Shown: positions 26,726-35,040, counted from the first letter of the stretch. The stretch: DNA of 64,000 nucleotides from Cupriavidus basilensis (GCF_000832305.1 NZ_CP010537.1:124001-188000), one strand, 5' to 3'. The notes: generated by a model from the letters alone, not told the origin. Made by a program: numbers and translations.

Positions 26726-26830
26726 ATGCCCCAGTCTTCGCTCGCCCATTCCGGGCAAATCGCATCCCCCAAGCTCCCCGTCATCCACCAGCGCCTGCGC
26801 GCCTCCCAACGGAGGGCGCTCGATGTATAA
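26726..26830 (+). CDS. 34-codon upstream ORF coupled to the 98-residue ORF, copy 2
   Basis: Same length, start and overlap as copy 1; GAGGAGG lies 8 bp before the ATG. The second TTAGCAG hairpin (26671-26688) ends 38 bp before this start, so pairing there could affect its translation. Confidence 0.7.
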   Translation: MPQSSLAHSGQIASPKLPVIHQRLRASQRRALDV

Positions 26831-27119
26831 CTACCCGCGCTACAACATCACTGCCCAACGCACGGGCCGCGATACCTTCCTGACCGCGCATGCGCCATCG
26901 GAAAGTCCGCTAAGCCTCGCCGCCGAAAAAACCGCGCAGCTCAATGCGTTGTTGTCAGTCGCAGTCGAGAACGCGGCGGGCGGCACCTTCTGCAACCTTG
27001 GTGAAGAGACCCAGGCCCATCTGCTTTCGCTGGTGGCCGTGCTTGCGCACGAGACGCTGGTGTTGAGCGAGCTGGCCGCCGCGATGGATGCGCCGCAGGG
27101 CGAGGGCGGCGATGGATGA
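26823..27119 (+). CDS. 98-residue protein of unknown function, copy 2
   Basis: Identical to the copy-1 product over the first 89 residues by inspection, with a different acidic/glycine tail (APQGEGGDG in place of VPEDESGDG). Start overlaps the upstream ORF stop by 8 bp. Conservation of the protein while the leader has drifted suggests selection on the protein. Function unknown. Confidence 0.75.
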   Translation: MYNYPRYNITAQRTGRDTFLTAHAPSESPLSLAAEKTAQLNALLSVAVENAAGGTFCNLGEETQAHLLSLVAVLAHETLVLSELAAAMDAPQGEGGDG

Positions 27120-27148
27120 TGCGAGCGCGCTGCCGTGCTGCCGCTGTG

Positions 27149-27238
27149 CAGGTGGTCTTCGTGTCGCAGTGGCTGGCCAATGCACGCCGCAGAGCCAAAT
27201 GTCCGAATCCAGCTAGTCCTGCTCTCGCAACGGAGTAG
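27149..27238 (+). pseudogene. fragment of the small membrane protein gene
   Basis: The frame reads VQVVFVSQWLANARR and continues to a TAG at 27236. VVFVSQW matches the C-terminus of the protein at 20742-20957, and the DNA GGTGGTCTTCGTGTCGCAGT is shared exactly. No start or helices remain. Confidence 0.55.
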
Positions 27239-27239
27239 C

Positions 27240-28808
27240 ATGCTGGCTATGAAACTCGATCCGGATACCTGCTACAAGGCCGTGGCTTCGCACGACCGCC
27301 GCTTCGACGGGCGCTTCTTCGTGGGCGTGTCGTCCACTGGCGTCTACTGCCGGCCGATCTGCGCGGTGCGCACGCCCAAGCGCGAGAACTGCACGTTCTA
27401 CGACAGTGCTGCCGCGGCCGAGAAGCAGGGTTTCCGGCCCTGCCTGCGCTGCCGGCCCGAGCTGGCGCCGGGACACGGGCTGGCCGACCTGTCGGGGCGC
27501 CTGGCCCAGGCCGCGGCCACGCTGATCGACGAGGGCTTCATGGTGGATGCCGGCGTGGCCGGGCTGGCGGCGCGCATCGGCATTACCGAGCGCCACCTGC
27601 GCCGGCTGTTCGATGCGCAGTTCGGCGTCTCGGTGCTGGAGTATGCGCAGACGCAGAGGTTGCTGCTGGCCAAGCGTTTGCTGACCGATACGGGGCTGAC
27701 CGTGACCGACGTGGCGCATGCCGCTGGCTTTGGCAGCGTGCGGCGCTTTAACGATGTGCTCAAGACGCGCTACGGGCTGACGCCCATGGCCATGCGCAAG
27801 CGCGCCGCCGACAATGTGGCCGACGAGCTGGTGTTCGAGCTGGGCTACCGCCCGCCGATGGCGTGGGCCGCGTTCCTGCAGTTCCTGGGCGTGCGCGCGG
27901 TGGATGGCATCGAGCAGCTTGGCGATGGCACCTACGCGCGCACGCTGGCGATCGACAGCGGCGGCCGCACGCATGTGGGCTGGCTGCGGTTGGAGCACGT
28001 CGCGCGCCGTCATGTGATCAGGGTGACGTTGTCCGGTTCGCTGGCGCACGTGATTCCGCAGGCGCTGGGCCGCGTGCGGCGGTTGTGCGACCTGGGCTGC
28101 CGGCCCGATGTGGTCGATCAGCATCTGGGCCCGCTGGCTGCCGAAGCGCCCGGCATGCGCTTGCCGGGCGCGGTGGATGGCTTCGAGATCGCCGTGCGCG
28201 CGGTGGTGGGCCAGGTGATCTCGGTGAAGCACGCGCGCACGCTGCTGGCGCGGCTGGCCGAGCGCCACGGTTTGCCGCTGGCGCAGCCCATGCCGGCGCT
28301 GCGCGTGACGTTTCCCGGCGCGGCTACGCTGGCTGGCGTGCCGCCCGAGGCCTTGCGTGAGATCGGCATCCCGCTGGGCAAGGGCCGGGCCATTCATGCC
28401 ATCGCGGCCCGCGTGGCGGCGGGCGCGCTCAAGCTGGAGCCTGACGCTGCGCCGGAAGACACCATGGCGCGCCTGCGCGAGGTGGAAGGCGTGGGCGACT
28501 GGACCGCGCAATACGTGGCCATGCGCGCGCTCGGCTGGCCGGATGCCTTTCCTGGCACCGACTATGTCTTGCGCAAGGTGCTCGGCATCGCTACCGTGCG
28601 AGGCATGAACCAGCATGTCGCGCAGTGGGCGCCGTGGCGCGCCTACGCCGCCGTCCACCTGTGGCGGCGCTACGAGGAACACAAGCCGGATAAGCCGGAT
28701 AAGCCGGACAAGTCGGACAAGTCGGACAAGTCGGACAAGTCGGACAAGTCGGTACGAGGCGACAAGACAAGGGACACAACCAGCGACACAACAAGGAACA
28801 CACCATGA
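27240..28808 (+). CDS. alkA: Ada-type regulatory domain fused to AlkA DNA-3-methyladenine glycosylase
   Basis: A 522-residue fusion. An Ada zinc domain with Cys37, Cys41, Cys68 and Cys71 senses methylphosphotriesters; an AraC-type HTH follows (about 85-185); the AlkA N-terminal domain and HhH glycosylase follow, with EVEGVGDWTAQYVAMRALG and Asp441 in FPGTDYVLRK as catalytic base. It removes alkylated bases and may regulate its own operon. The extreme C-terminus is a KPDKPDKSDK tail made by a 9-bp DNA repeat. The next gene (ogt) overlaps its stop by 4 bp. Confidence 0.93.
   Translation: MLAMKLDPDTCYKAVASHDRRFDGRFFVGVSSTGVYCRPICAVRTPKRENCTFYDSAAAAEKQGFRPCLRCRPELAPGHGLADLSGRLAQAAATLIDEGFMVDAGVAGLAARIGITERHLRRLFDAQFGVSVLEYAQTQRLLLAKRLLTDTGLTVTDVAHAAGFGSVRRFNDVLKTRYGLTPMAMRKRAADNVADELVFELGYRPPMAWAAFLQFLGVRAVDGIEQLGDGTYARTLAIDSGGRTHVGWLRLEHVARRHVIRVTLSGSLAHVIPQALGRVRRLCDLGCRPDVVDQHLGPLAAEAPGMRLPGAVDGFEIAVRAVVGQVISVKHARTLLARLAERHGLPLAQPMPALRVTFPGAATLAGVPPEALREIGIPLGKGRAIHAIAARVAAGALKLEPDAAPEDTMARLREVEGVGDWTAQYVAMRALGWPDAFPGTDYVLRKVLGIATVRGMNQHVAQWAPWRAYAAVHLWRRYEEHKPDKPDKPDKSDKSDKSDKSDKSVRGDKTRDTTSDTTRNTP
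28683..28754. repeat. 9-bp tandem repeat, 8 units, inside the alkA 3' end
   Basis: AAGCCGGAT twice, AAGCCGGAC once, AAGTCGGAC four times and a last AAGTCGGTA. It encodes the lysine/aspartate tail of the glycosylase in frame. Confidence 0.95.
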
Positions 28809-29338
28809 TTGCCTACCGCATCGTCGCCAGCCCGTTGGGCGAAGTGCTGCTGCGCGTCGACGGCGCGCGCTTGAGCGGGCTGTTCTTCTCCGGGCAGAAG
28901 TACTACCCGGCGGCGGCCACGCCTGACACCAACTTGCCCGCCGCCGCGAAGCCCGTCTTCGAGCAGGCCGCCGATGAACTGGCCGACTATTTCGCCGAGC
29001 GCCTGCAGGTCTTCACGGTCCCCATGGTGCTGGGCGGCAGCCCGTTCCAGCACGCGGTCTGGCAGGCACTGTGCGAGATCCCGTTCGGCGAGACCACGTC
29101 ATATGGCGAACTGGGCGCCGGGCTGGGCCTTGCCCCCACCCATGCGCGCGCGATCGGCGGGGCGGTGGGGCGCAACCCTTTGTCGGTGATCGTGCCTTGC
29201 CATCGCGTGCTGGGCGCCAGCGGCGACCTCACTGGCTATGCCGGTGGCACCGAGCGCAAGCGCGCGCTGCTCCGGCTCGAAGGCACGGCCGCGGCCATGG
29301 CACTGCCCATCCTGCGTCAGTCGGCGTTGGCATGTTGA
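28805..29338 (+). CDS. ogt: methylated-DNA-protein-cysteine methyltransferase
   Basis: A 177-residue suicide enzyme that transfers the methyl group from O6-methylguanine to its own cysteine. The active site VPCHRV (Cys132) and the helix-turn-helix FQHAVWQALCEIPFGETTSYGELG are intact. Start overlaps the alkA stop as ATGA, so the two are co-translated as an alkylation-repair operon. Confidence 0.95.
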   Translation: MIAYRIVASPLGEVLLRVDGARLSGLFFSGQKYYPAAATPDTNLPAAAKPVFEQAADELADYFAERLQVFTVPMVLGGSPFQHAVWQALCEIPFGETTSYGELGAGLGLAPTHARAIGGAVGRNPLSVIVPCHRVLGASGDLTGYAGGTERKRALLRLEGTAAAMALPILRQSALAC

Positions 29339-29401
29339 GCCAGCGGCATCGCGCCGCTGCGCTTGACCACCCGCGCCAGGCCGTCACGGGAGGTGGGACC
29401 G

Positions 29402-29971
29402 ATGGCACGTTTGTTCGTGGCGATTGAGGTACCGCCAGCGCTGGCGGTGGCGTTGCTGGCTCGCGTGCCGCGCGTGGCTGGCATCCGGGCGGCGGCACCG
29501 CATCAGGTCCATCTCACGCTGCACTTCCTTGGCGAGCAGGACGACGCCACGGCGGCGTGCATCGAGCGGGCGCTTGGGGCCGTGCGCGGCGCGGCCTTTG
29601 CGCTCACGGTGAAAGAGGCTGGCTATTTTCGCGGGCGGCGGGCGAGTGTGCTGTGGGCGGGCGTGGCGCCCCATGCGGCGCTGGACAGCCTGCATGCGCA
29701 GATGGCGCAGGCGCTTGCCGGATGCGAGGGCGCGACGTTACCGGATGCTGGCGCGCAGCAGCATGCGCGCTTCCATCCTCACATCACGCTGGCGCGCTGC
29801 GGGCCTGCCGTGGCGGATACCGCGCTGCAGGCATGGCGCGACGCGCAGGCCGGGCTGGTGTGCGAGCCGTTCCCCGTGGAGCGCTTCATCCTGTATCAAA
29901 GCCACCTGCGCGCGGGCGGCGCGCAGCATGTATGCCGGCGTGCGTATGTGCTGGACCCGGCGGCAGGCTGA
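29402..29971 (+). CDS. thpR: RNA 2',3'-cyclic phosphodiesterase (2H family)
   Basis: A 189-residue 2H phosphoesterase. Both catalytic HxT motifs are present: His37-Leu-Thr39 in VHLTLHFLG and His127-Ile-Thr129 in FHPHITLARC. It opens 2',3'-cyclic phosphates on RNA ends. Start follows GGGAGGTGGG. It trails ogt by 63 bp and may be in the same transcript. Confidence 0.9.
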   Translation: MARLFVAIEVPPALAVALLARVPRVAGIRAAAPHQVHLTLHFLGEQDDATAACIERALGAVRGAAFALTVKEAGYFRGRRASVLWAGVAPHAALDSLHAQMAQALAGCEGATLPDAGAQQHARFHPHITLARCGPAVADTALQAWRDAQAGLVCEPFPVERFILYQSHLRAGGAQHVCRRAYVLDPAAG

Positions 29972-29976
29972 TGCCG

Positions 29977-30006
29977 CCGGCAAGGGCCGGCAAGGGCCGG
30001 CAAGGG
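29977..30006. repeat. 10-bp tandem repeat, 3 units, after thpR
   Basis: CCGGCAAGGG three times, starting 6 bp past the thpR stop. Confidence 0.85.
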
Positions 30007-30012
30007 CCCGCG

Positions 30013-30651
30013 TTATGCCAGGTTGCCCAGGCCAAGCGCCACCCCAAGCGCCAGCAATACCGAGCCAATCACCCGATCCAGCCAGCGCTGGCGCCGCAGC
30101 ATGGCGGCGCGCAACGCGGGCGTGGAAAAGCAGCACGCAATCAGGCCAAACCAGGCCAGGTGCGCCAGCGACATGAACAGGCCATAGCCGAACTGCACGG
30201 CCAGCGGCGTTTGCGCATTCACCACCTGCGTATAGGTGCTGACCACGAACAAGGTGGTCTTGGGATTGAGCGCATTGGTGAGAAAGCCCATCTTGAGCGC
30301 GCCGGGCGCTGTCAGCGCAGGGGTGCCCGCATCCGCGCCGAGCGGCGGCGCATTCGGGTCCGGCGCGCGCTTGCGCAAGGTCTGGATGCCGATCCAGATC
30401 AGGTAGGCGGCGCCGAGCAGTTTCACCACCGTCAACAGGTTGTGCGCGTGCTCCATCAACAACGCCACGCCAAACATCGTGTAGAAAACGTGCACCTGTA
30501 CGCCAAGGGCGATGCCGAGCGCGCACAGCAGCCCGGCCTTGCGGCCATGCACGAAGCTGTTGCGCATCACCATGGCGAAGTCGGGGCCCGGGCTGATCAC
30601 GGCCAGCACGGTGATGGTGGCGACGGCCAGCAGTTCGGTGAGAGGGTGCAT
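30013..30651 (-). CDS. LysE-family amino acid exporter
   Basis: A 212-residue, six-helix exporter. The N-terminal VISPGPDFAMVMRNSFVHGRKAGL block is the LysE/RhtB signature. Exports an amino acid or derivative across the inner membrane. It is divergent from the LysR regulator at 30775, 123 bp away, which is the usual regulatory pairing. Confidence 0.9.
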   Translation of the reverse strand: MHPLTELLAVATITVLAVISPGPDFAMVMRNSFVHGRKAGLLCALGIALGVQVHVFYTMFGVALLMEHAHNLLTVVKLLGAAYLIWIGIQTLRKRAPDPNAPPLGADAGTPALTAPGALKMGFLTNALNPKTTLFVVSTYTQVVNAQTPLAVQFGYGLFMSLAHLAWFGLIACCFSTPALRAAMLRRQRWLDRVIGSVLLALGVALGLGNLA

Positions 30652-30774
30652 TTGTATGAAGATCCTTGACCGGAAAGAAATCGGGTTTCAGGCATTCTCT
30701 GCGCTGATATGTGGCGCCACAACCGATTTATACTTGTGCAAATCCGTGAGAAAAACTGACACATCAAGGCAAGC

Positions 30775-31713
30775 ATGCACTGGCTGGGCGGAATCCGTTT
30801 CTTCGAAGCCGCGGCGCGGCACCAGAGTTTCATGCGGGCTGCGGACGAACTGCACCTGACCCACGGCGCGGTCAGCCGCCAGATTCGCCAACTGGAGGAG
30901 GCGCTCGGCGTGACGCTGTTCGAGCGCCGCAACCGGGCCGTGTTCCTGACCGAGGCGGGGCATATCCTGCATGCTGCCGCCACGCAGTCGCTCGACGTGC
31001 TGGGCGCGGCCGCGCAGCGCATCCGCGCGCATGGGCAGCCCAGGGCGCTGGTCTTGTCGTGCGAGCCCACCATCGCCATGCGCTGGCTGATTCCCCGCCT
31101 GCCGCGCTTTACAGAGTCGCATCCGGAGGTGACGCTGCACCTGATGGCCGCTGGCGGTCCGGTGGACTTTGCGCGCAGCGGCGTGGACCTGGCGCTGCGC
31201 CGCAACGATTTTCATGTGGGGCCGGAACTGCATGCCCATGAAGTTGCCGAGGAATGGGTGGGCGTGGTCTGCCGCGCCGGGGCCAGCGCCGGGGCATCGT
31301 CGCACCGGCTGCATACGCGCTCGCGCCCGGATGCCTGGCAGCGCTGGGCCAAGGCCGCTGGCGGCGCGCAGCGCTTTGGCGCGGACGCCTGGTACGAGCA
31401 TTTCTACCTGACCATCCAGGCCGCCGCGGCCGGGCTTGGCTGCGCGATCGCGTCGCGCCTGATGGTGGCCGACGAACTTGCCGATGGCCGCATCGCCGCG
31501 CCGCGGGGCTTCGTGCGCGACGGATCTTGCTATCAGTTGCTTTCGCCAGTGGCGTTCGAGCACGATGCGCGGCGTCGCGCGGTCAGGGACTGGCTGTGCC
31601 AGGAGGCGCAAGCATCGCTCGGCGCGGATCCGGCGCAGGTGGCCGCATCGCCACATCCTGTGCGCGGGGCCAAGGGCGCGGCAAAACGCGGTGGGCGCAA
31701 AGACGGCAAATGA
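30775..31713 (+). CDS. LysR-family regulator (GcvA-like), probably of the divergent LysE gene
   Basis: A 312-residue regulator: winged HTH at 1-60 (GIRFFEAAARHQSFMRAADELHLTHGAVS) and an effector domain. The HTH wording is close to GcvA-type members. Divergent from the LysE exporter, so it likely senses the exported amino acid. The C-terminus has a basic tail (KGAAKRGGRKDGK). Confidence 0.9.
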   Translation: MHWLGGIRFFEAAARHQSFMRAADELHLTHGAVSRQIRQLEEALGVTLFERRNRAVFLTEAGHILHAAATQSLDVLGAAAQRIRAHGQPRALVLSCEPTIAMRWLIPRLPRFTESHPEVTLHLMAAGGPVDFARSGVDLALRRNDFHVGPELHAHEVAEEWVGVVCRAGASAGASSHRLHTRSRPDAWQRWAKAAGGAQRFGADAWYEHFYLTIQAAAAGLGCAIASRLMVADELADGRIAAPRGFVRDGSCYQLLSPVAFEHDARRRAVRDWLCQEAQASLGADPAQVAASPHPVRGAKGAAKRGGRKDGK

Positions 31714-31939
31714 GGCGCGAACCCGCCCCGGCGGGCTACCCCACGGAAGTCTGGCTCAAGTTTTGCCACACTTCGCCGTTGTTCAAACAAGAGCTTGCGC
31801 AGCAGCAGGCGTCGCGCTTAACATGCGGCGCTAGCCGCTCGCCCCCGCTTGCATCCGGGTGCGTGCGGCAGCCCGAATTCCCCCGTCGCAAGCCAGTCTG
31901 GCGCGACGCAGGCCTCTCTCAGACGTTTGCGTGATTTTC

Positions 31940-32689
31940 ATGAGTCTCCAAGATTCCCCGGAGCAATCCGAGCTTGACGCCGGCGCGTTGCCAGACGACC
32001 GCTATCGCCTTACCCATTCCTCGCAGATTGGCACCGTGCTGCGCGACCTCGCCTGGCAGAAGTGCATCCTGAACGTGCGCGCGCGTACTGCCCACGAGAT
32101 GGTCACGTCCGTGCTGCATGTGGATCCGGCCAGCCGCACCTTTGTCTTCGACTGGTGCTCCACCGAGCCCGAGCGGCAGGCGCTGCTGGCCTCCAACGAG
32201 AATGCCTTCTCGGCGTCGCTGCGCGGGGTGCCCGTGAACTTCATGATCGGCACGCCCGAGATCACCCAGTACAAGGGTGGCCCGGCATTTTCCGCGCCGT
32301 TCCCGGAGAAGCTCTATCACTTCCAGCGCCGCCGTCATTTCCGCGCGCGCACGCTGGTTACCAAGGGCTATGTCTGCACCATCAAGATGAGCGACGGCAC
32401 CGCGCTCAAGCTCGATATTGCAGATCTCTCGCTCTCGGGCGTCGGGTTGCGCTCCAAGACCGTGGACGCCACGCAGTTGCCGGTGGGCACCACCATCTCC
32501 GGCGTGCATCTGGATTTTGGTGCGCTGGGCAAGCTGGACCTGAGCGTGCAAGTGGTGGGCCACTGGCTGGCCGGGCGCGATGACAGCGCCATTCACCATT
32601 TCGGCTGTGCGTTCTCCAACCTTGACGGCCGCATGGAGAATTTCCTGCAGCGGCTGGTGTTTGCGCTGGAGCTTGCCAGCCGCGGCTAA
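31940..32689 (+). CDS. YcgR-like PilZ domain protein (c-di-GMP effector)
   Basis: A 249-residue protein with a YcgR N-terminal domain (about 20-125) and a PilZ domain. The c-di-GMP switch is visible as RRHFR (Arg131, Arg135) and DLSLSGVG (Asp162, Ser164, Gly167). Such proteins act as a flagellar brake or change surface behaviour when c-di-GMP rises. Start at 31940 chosen to match the YcgR length. Convergent with a diguanylate cyclase gene 23 bp away. Confidence 0.87.
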   Translation: MSLQDSPEQSELDAGALPDDRYRLTHSSQIGTVLRDLAWQKCILNVRARTAHEMVTSVLHVDPASRTFVFDWCSTEPERQALLASNENAFSASLRGVPVNFMIGTPEITQYKGGPAFSAPFPEKLYHFQRRRHFRARTLVTKGYVCTIKMSDGTALKLDIADLSLSGVGLRSKTVDATQLPVGTTISGVHLDFGALGKLDLSVQVVGHWLAGRDDSAIHHFGCAFSNLDGRMENFLQRLVFALELASRG

Positions 32690-32712
32690 GCGCATCTGGC
32701 CGCCGTTTTCGC

Positions 32713-33810
32713 TCAACCCGCGCTGATGCGAATCCGGTTGCGGCCGGCGCGCTTGGCTTCATAGAGCGCGCGGTCCGTGTGCGCCAGCCATTCGTGGTGG
32801 CCCGCCATGCCGGCGTCGAAGGCGGCCACGCCAAGGCTGGCGGTGTGGCCACGCAGCGCGGCAATGCCCGCGCCGGCAGCTGTGCCCGGCTGCAGCGAGC
32901 GCGACAGACGCTCGGCCATTTCCACCGCCTGCGTCAGGCTCGCGCCACTGAGCAGCACGCCAAACTCCTCGCCGCCGTATCGCCCCACCAGGCATTGCCG
33001 CGTTTCACCGCGGGCCGCCGTGCCGTGCTGCGCGGCGTGCTGCATTACCAGCGCGGCAAAGGCCTTGAGCGCTTCGTCGCCAGCCAGGTGGCCATGGGTG
33101 TCGTTGAGCTGCTTGAAATGGTCGATGTCGAGCAGCACCAGGCTGGCGGTGCTGCGCCTCCCGGTCTTGCAGGCCTGGAATTCCGCGGCCAGCATGGCTT
33201 CCCAATAGCCCCGGTTGAGCACGCCGGTGAGGCCGTCCAGGCGGCTGTTGGCCTCGATCTGCTTGCCGTGCGCGGCCAGGCGGCGGGAGATGCTGTAGGT
33301 GGTGCGCCCCAGCGCCAGCGGGTAGAGCACCAGCATCGGCAGGCTGGCGACGATGGTGGTGAGGTTGGCCTGCGGATGCCAGGCCGCGCCGAAGGCCACG
33401 ATACCTGCCAGCGCCCCCGCCAGGTGCCACCCCAGGCCATGCAGCAGCAGGCGCGTGCCGCCCGCCGCTACATTGTTCATGCTCATCATCGCCAGGATCA
33501 GCACGCTTGGCAGCAGGTTGAATTTCATGGCCGCGGCCCAGACGCCGCCGAGCACGGCATCGATCATCATGTTCTGGATTTCCGCACGGAACGGCACCTC
33601 GCTGCGCCTTGAGCGCCAGGCAGCGACGTGCGGCCAGGCAAAGCCGTGCAGGAAGACCAGCGCCAGCAGCCAGCGCGGCACGCCCGCTTCCAGCATGGCC
33701 GCCGCCACCGCAAAGAACCCGATCGCCAGCCCGATGGCGCGCATGGCGTAGACCCGCCGGACAAAACGCATGCCCTTGCCTGCCAGCGGGTTAAGGGTGC
33801 TTTGCGCCAT
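32713..33810 (-). CDS. MASE2-GGDEF diguanylate cyclase (AdrA/DgcC-like)
   Basis: A 365-residue membrane enzyme that makes c-di-GMP from GTP. An N-terminal MASE2 sensor with several helices (about 22-170) precedes a GGDEF domain: LDGLTGVLNR (191-200), metal ligand in LLDIDHFKQLND and active site GGEEF (279-283). No RxxD inhibitory site precedes GGEEF, so product feedback may be weak. Domain order matches AdrA/DgcC. Confidence 0.92.
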   Translation of the reverse strand: MAQSTLNPLAGKGMRFVRRVYAMRAIGLAIGFFAVAAAMLEAGVPRWLLALVFLHGFAWPHVAAWRSRRSEVPFRAEIQNMMIDAVLGGVWAAAMKFNLLPSVLILAMMSMNNVAAGGTRLLLHGLGWHLAGALAGIVAFGAAWHPQANLTTIVASLPMLVLYPLALGRTTYSISRRLAAHGKQIEANSRLDGLTGVLNRGYWEAMLAAEFQACKTGRRSTASLVLLDIDHFKQLNDTHGHLAGDEALKAFAALVMQHAAQHGTAARGETRQCLVGRYGGEEFGVLLSGASLTQAVEMAERLSRSLQPGTAAGAGIAALRGHTASLGVAAFDAGMAGHHEWLAHTDRALYEAKRAGRNRIRISAG

Positions 33811-33857
33811 GCGTGTGCGGTTCCTTGTCGGTTTTGGTTTCAGGCGGCTCAGGCAGT

Positions 33858-34706
33858 TCAGGCGGCGATCAGCTTGCCGATCGCCACTGCCGCTTCGCGC
33901 ATCGGCGGCAGCAGGCGCGAGATCATCTCTGCTTCCGATACCTGCGCCGCGCGCACGCTGACACTGATGCCCGCCATGACGCTGCCCGAGATGCCGCGCA
34001 CCGGCACCGCGATGGCGCGCAGGCCGGGTTCCAGCTCTTCGTCGATCAGCACATAGTCCAGTTCGCGCGCATGCGCAAAGCTGGCCTCCAGCTCGGCCCT
34101 CGAGATCTTGGTCTGCAGCGTGCGCGGGCGCAGGTCGACGTGATCGAAGAAGTCTTCCAGCGCCGGCTCGGCCAGGTGGGCCAGCAGCATGCGGCCGATC
34201 GATGTGCAGTACGCCGGCAGCCGGCTGCCCATGCCGAGCGAATAAGTGAGCACCCGCTGCACCTCCGAGCGCACCAGGTAAAGGATGTCGGTATCGTCCA
34301 GGATGGCCAGTGCCGAGGTCTGCTGGATGCGCGTGCTCAGCGCGTCGAGGATCGGCTGGGCCAGCGACACCAGCGACGTCGACGAGAAATAGGCATGGCC
34401 CAAGTGCAGCACGCGCGGGCGCAGCGCGAACTGGCCGCCTTGCTGGCTGACGTAGCCAAGCTGCTCCAGCGTGTACAGGCAGCGCCGCACCGAGGCACGC
34501 GAGAGCTGGGTGCGCTGCGCCACCTGGGAAATGGTGAGCGGGCGCTTACGCTCGGAGAAGGCTTCGAGCACGCTCAGGCCACGCGCTAGCGACAGCATGA
34601 AATTCGGGTCGCCGGCAAAACTGTTGAGAAGGTCGGCCTGGGGGCGGGCGACGCGGACAGTGGCGGCCGTTGCCTGGCCAGGGCTGCTGGGAATGGGGGC
34701 GTCCAT
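33858..34706 (-). CDS. IclR-family regulator (PcaR/PobR type)
   Basis: A 282-residue regulator with an HTH at about 38-95 (FMLSLARGLSVLEAF, RASVRRCLYTLEQLGYV) and an effector domain. The wording resembles regulators of protocatechuate or 4-hydroxybenzoate use. No such genes are in the window. The first 35 residues are low-complexity, so the true start could be later. Confidence 0.87.
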   Translation of the reverse strand: MDAPIPSSPGQATAATVRVARPQADLLNSFAGDPNFMLSLARGLSVLEAFSERKRPLTISQVAQRTQLSRASVRRCLYTLEQLGYVSQQGGQFALRPRVLHLGHAYFSSTSLVSLAQPILDALSTRIQQTSALAILDDTDILYLVRSEVQRVLTYSLGMGSRLPAYCTSIGRMLLAHLAEPALEDFFDHVDLRPRTLQTKISRAELEASFAHARELDYVLIDEELEPGLRAIAVPVRGISGSVMAGISVSVRAAQVSEAEMISRLLPPMREAAVAIGKLIAA

Positions 34707-34825
34707 GTGGGCGAGTGCGCGCGGGTTGTTCGATAATCGCGCATCTTAAACCGGCTGGGCTCCTCGGGCCAGCGCTTTTGTTGCGACCGATCCCCATTTT
34801 GGTGCGGGGATCGGGTTGGCCGGCT

Positions 34826-34925
34826 AAAAAAACGTCGCCGTCTCAAGGGAACGGCGACTGGAAGGGTGTGTCATCAAGACGGGGGTCCCGGCGACACGTC
34901 CAGCATAGGACGTGACCGTTAGACA
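34826..34925 (-). ncRNA. candidate small RNA on the minus strand
   Basis: On the minus strand, a hairpin CACGTCC-TATGCT-GGACGTG (34895-34914) is followed by a C-rich linker and a strong terminator: GTCGCCGT-loop-ACGGCGAC (34835-34859) ending in seven T (34826-34832). No minus-strand gene lies upstream to be terminated. A TTTAAT at about 34929-34924 is placed as a -10. The whole would be about 90 nt. Confidence 0.5.
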
Positions 34926-35024
34926 TTAAATACAACTTCCGAGGGGATTCATGTCTCGCCATGTCTCAGCCGCCGGGCGCGCGTGGCGCCTGGCGCCCCC
35001 CGCCGCCCCCTGCCGTGACGGGGC

Positions 35025-35040
35025 GGGTAAAATCGCGCCC
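35025..35040 (+). promoter_or_regulatory. possible -10 region
   Basis: GGGTAAAATCGCG about 105 bp before the next start; TAAAAT in this setting is a common -10 in Burkholderiales. It argues against starting the gene at the upstream ATG at 34951. Confidence 0.4.

Larger units (their letters stand above)
26427..27134 (+). repeat. inverted duplication, copy 2 (partner 18242-18944)
   Basis: About 708 bp matching the reverse complement of 18242-18944. Outside these limits the flanks differ: a truncated dehydrogenase on the left, a fragment of a small membrane gene and ada-alkA on the right. Confidence 0.9.
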
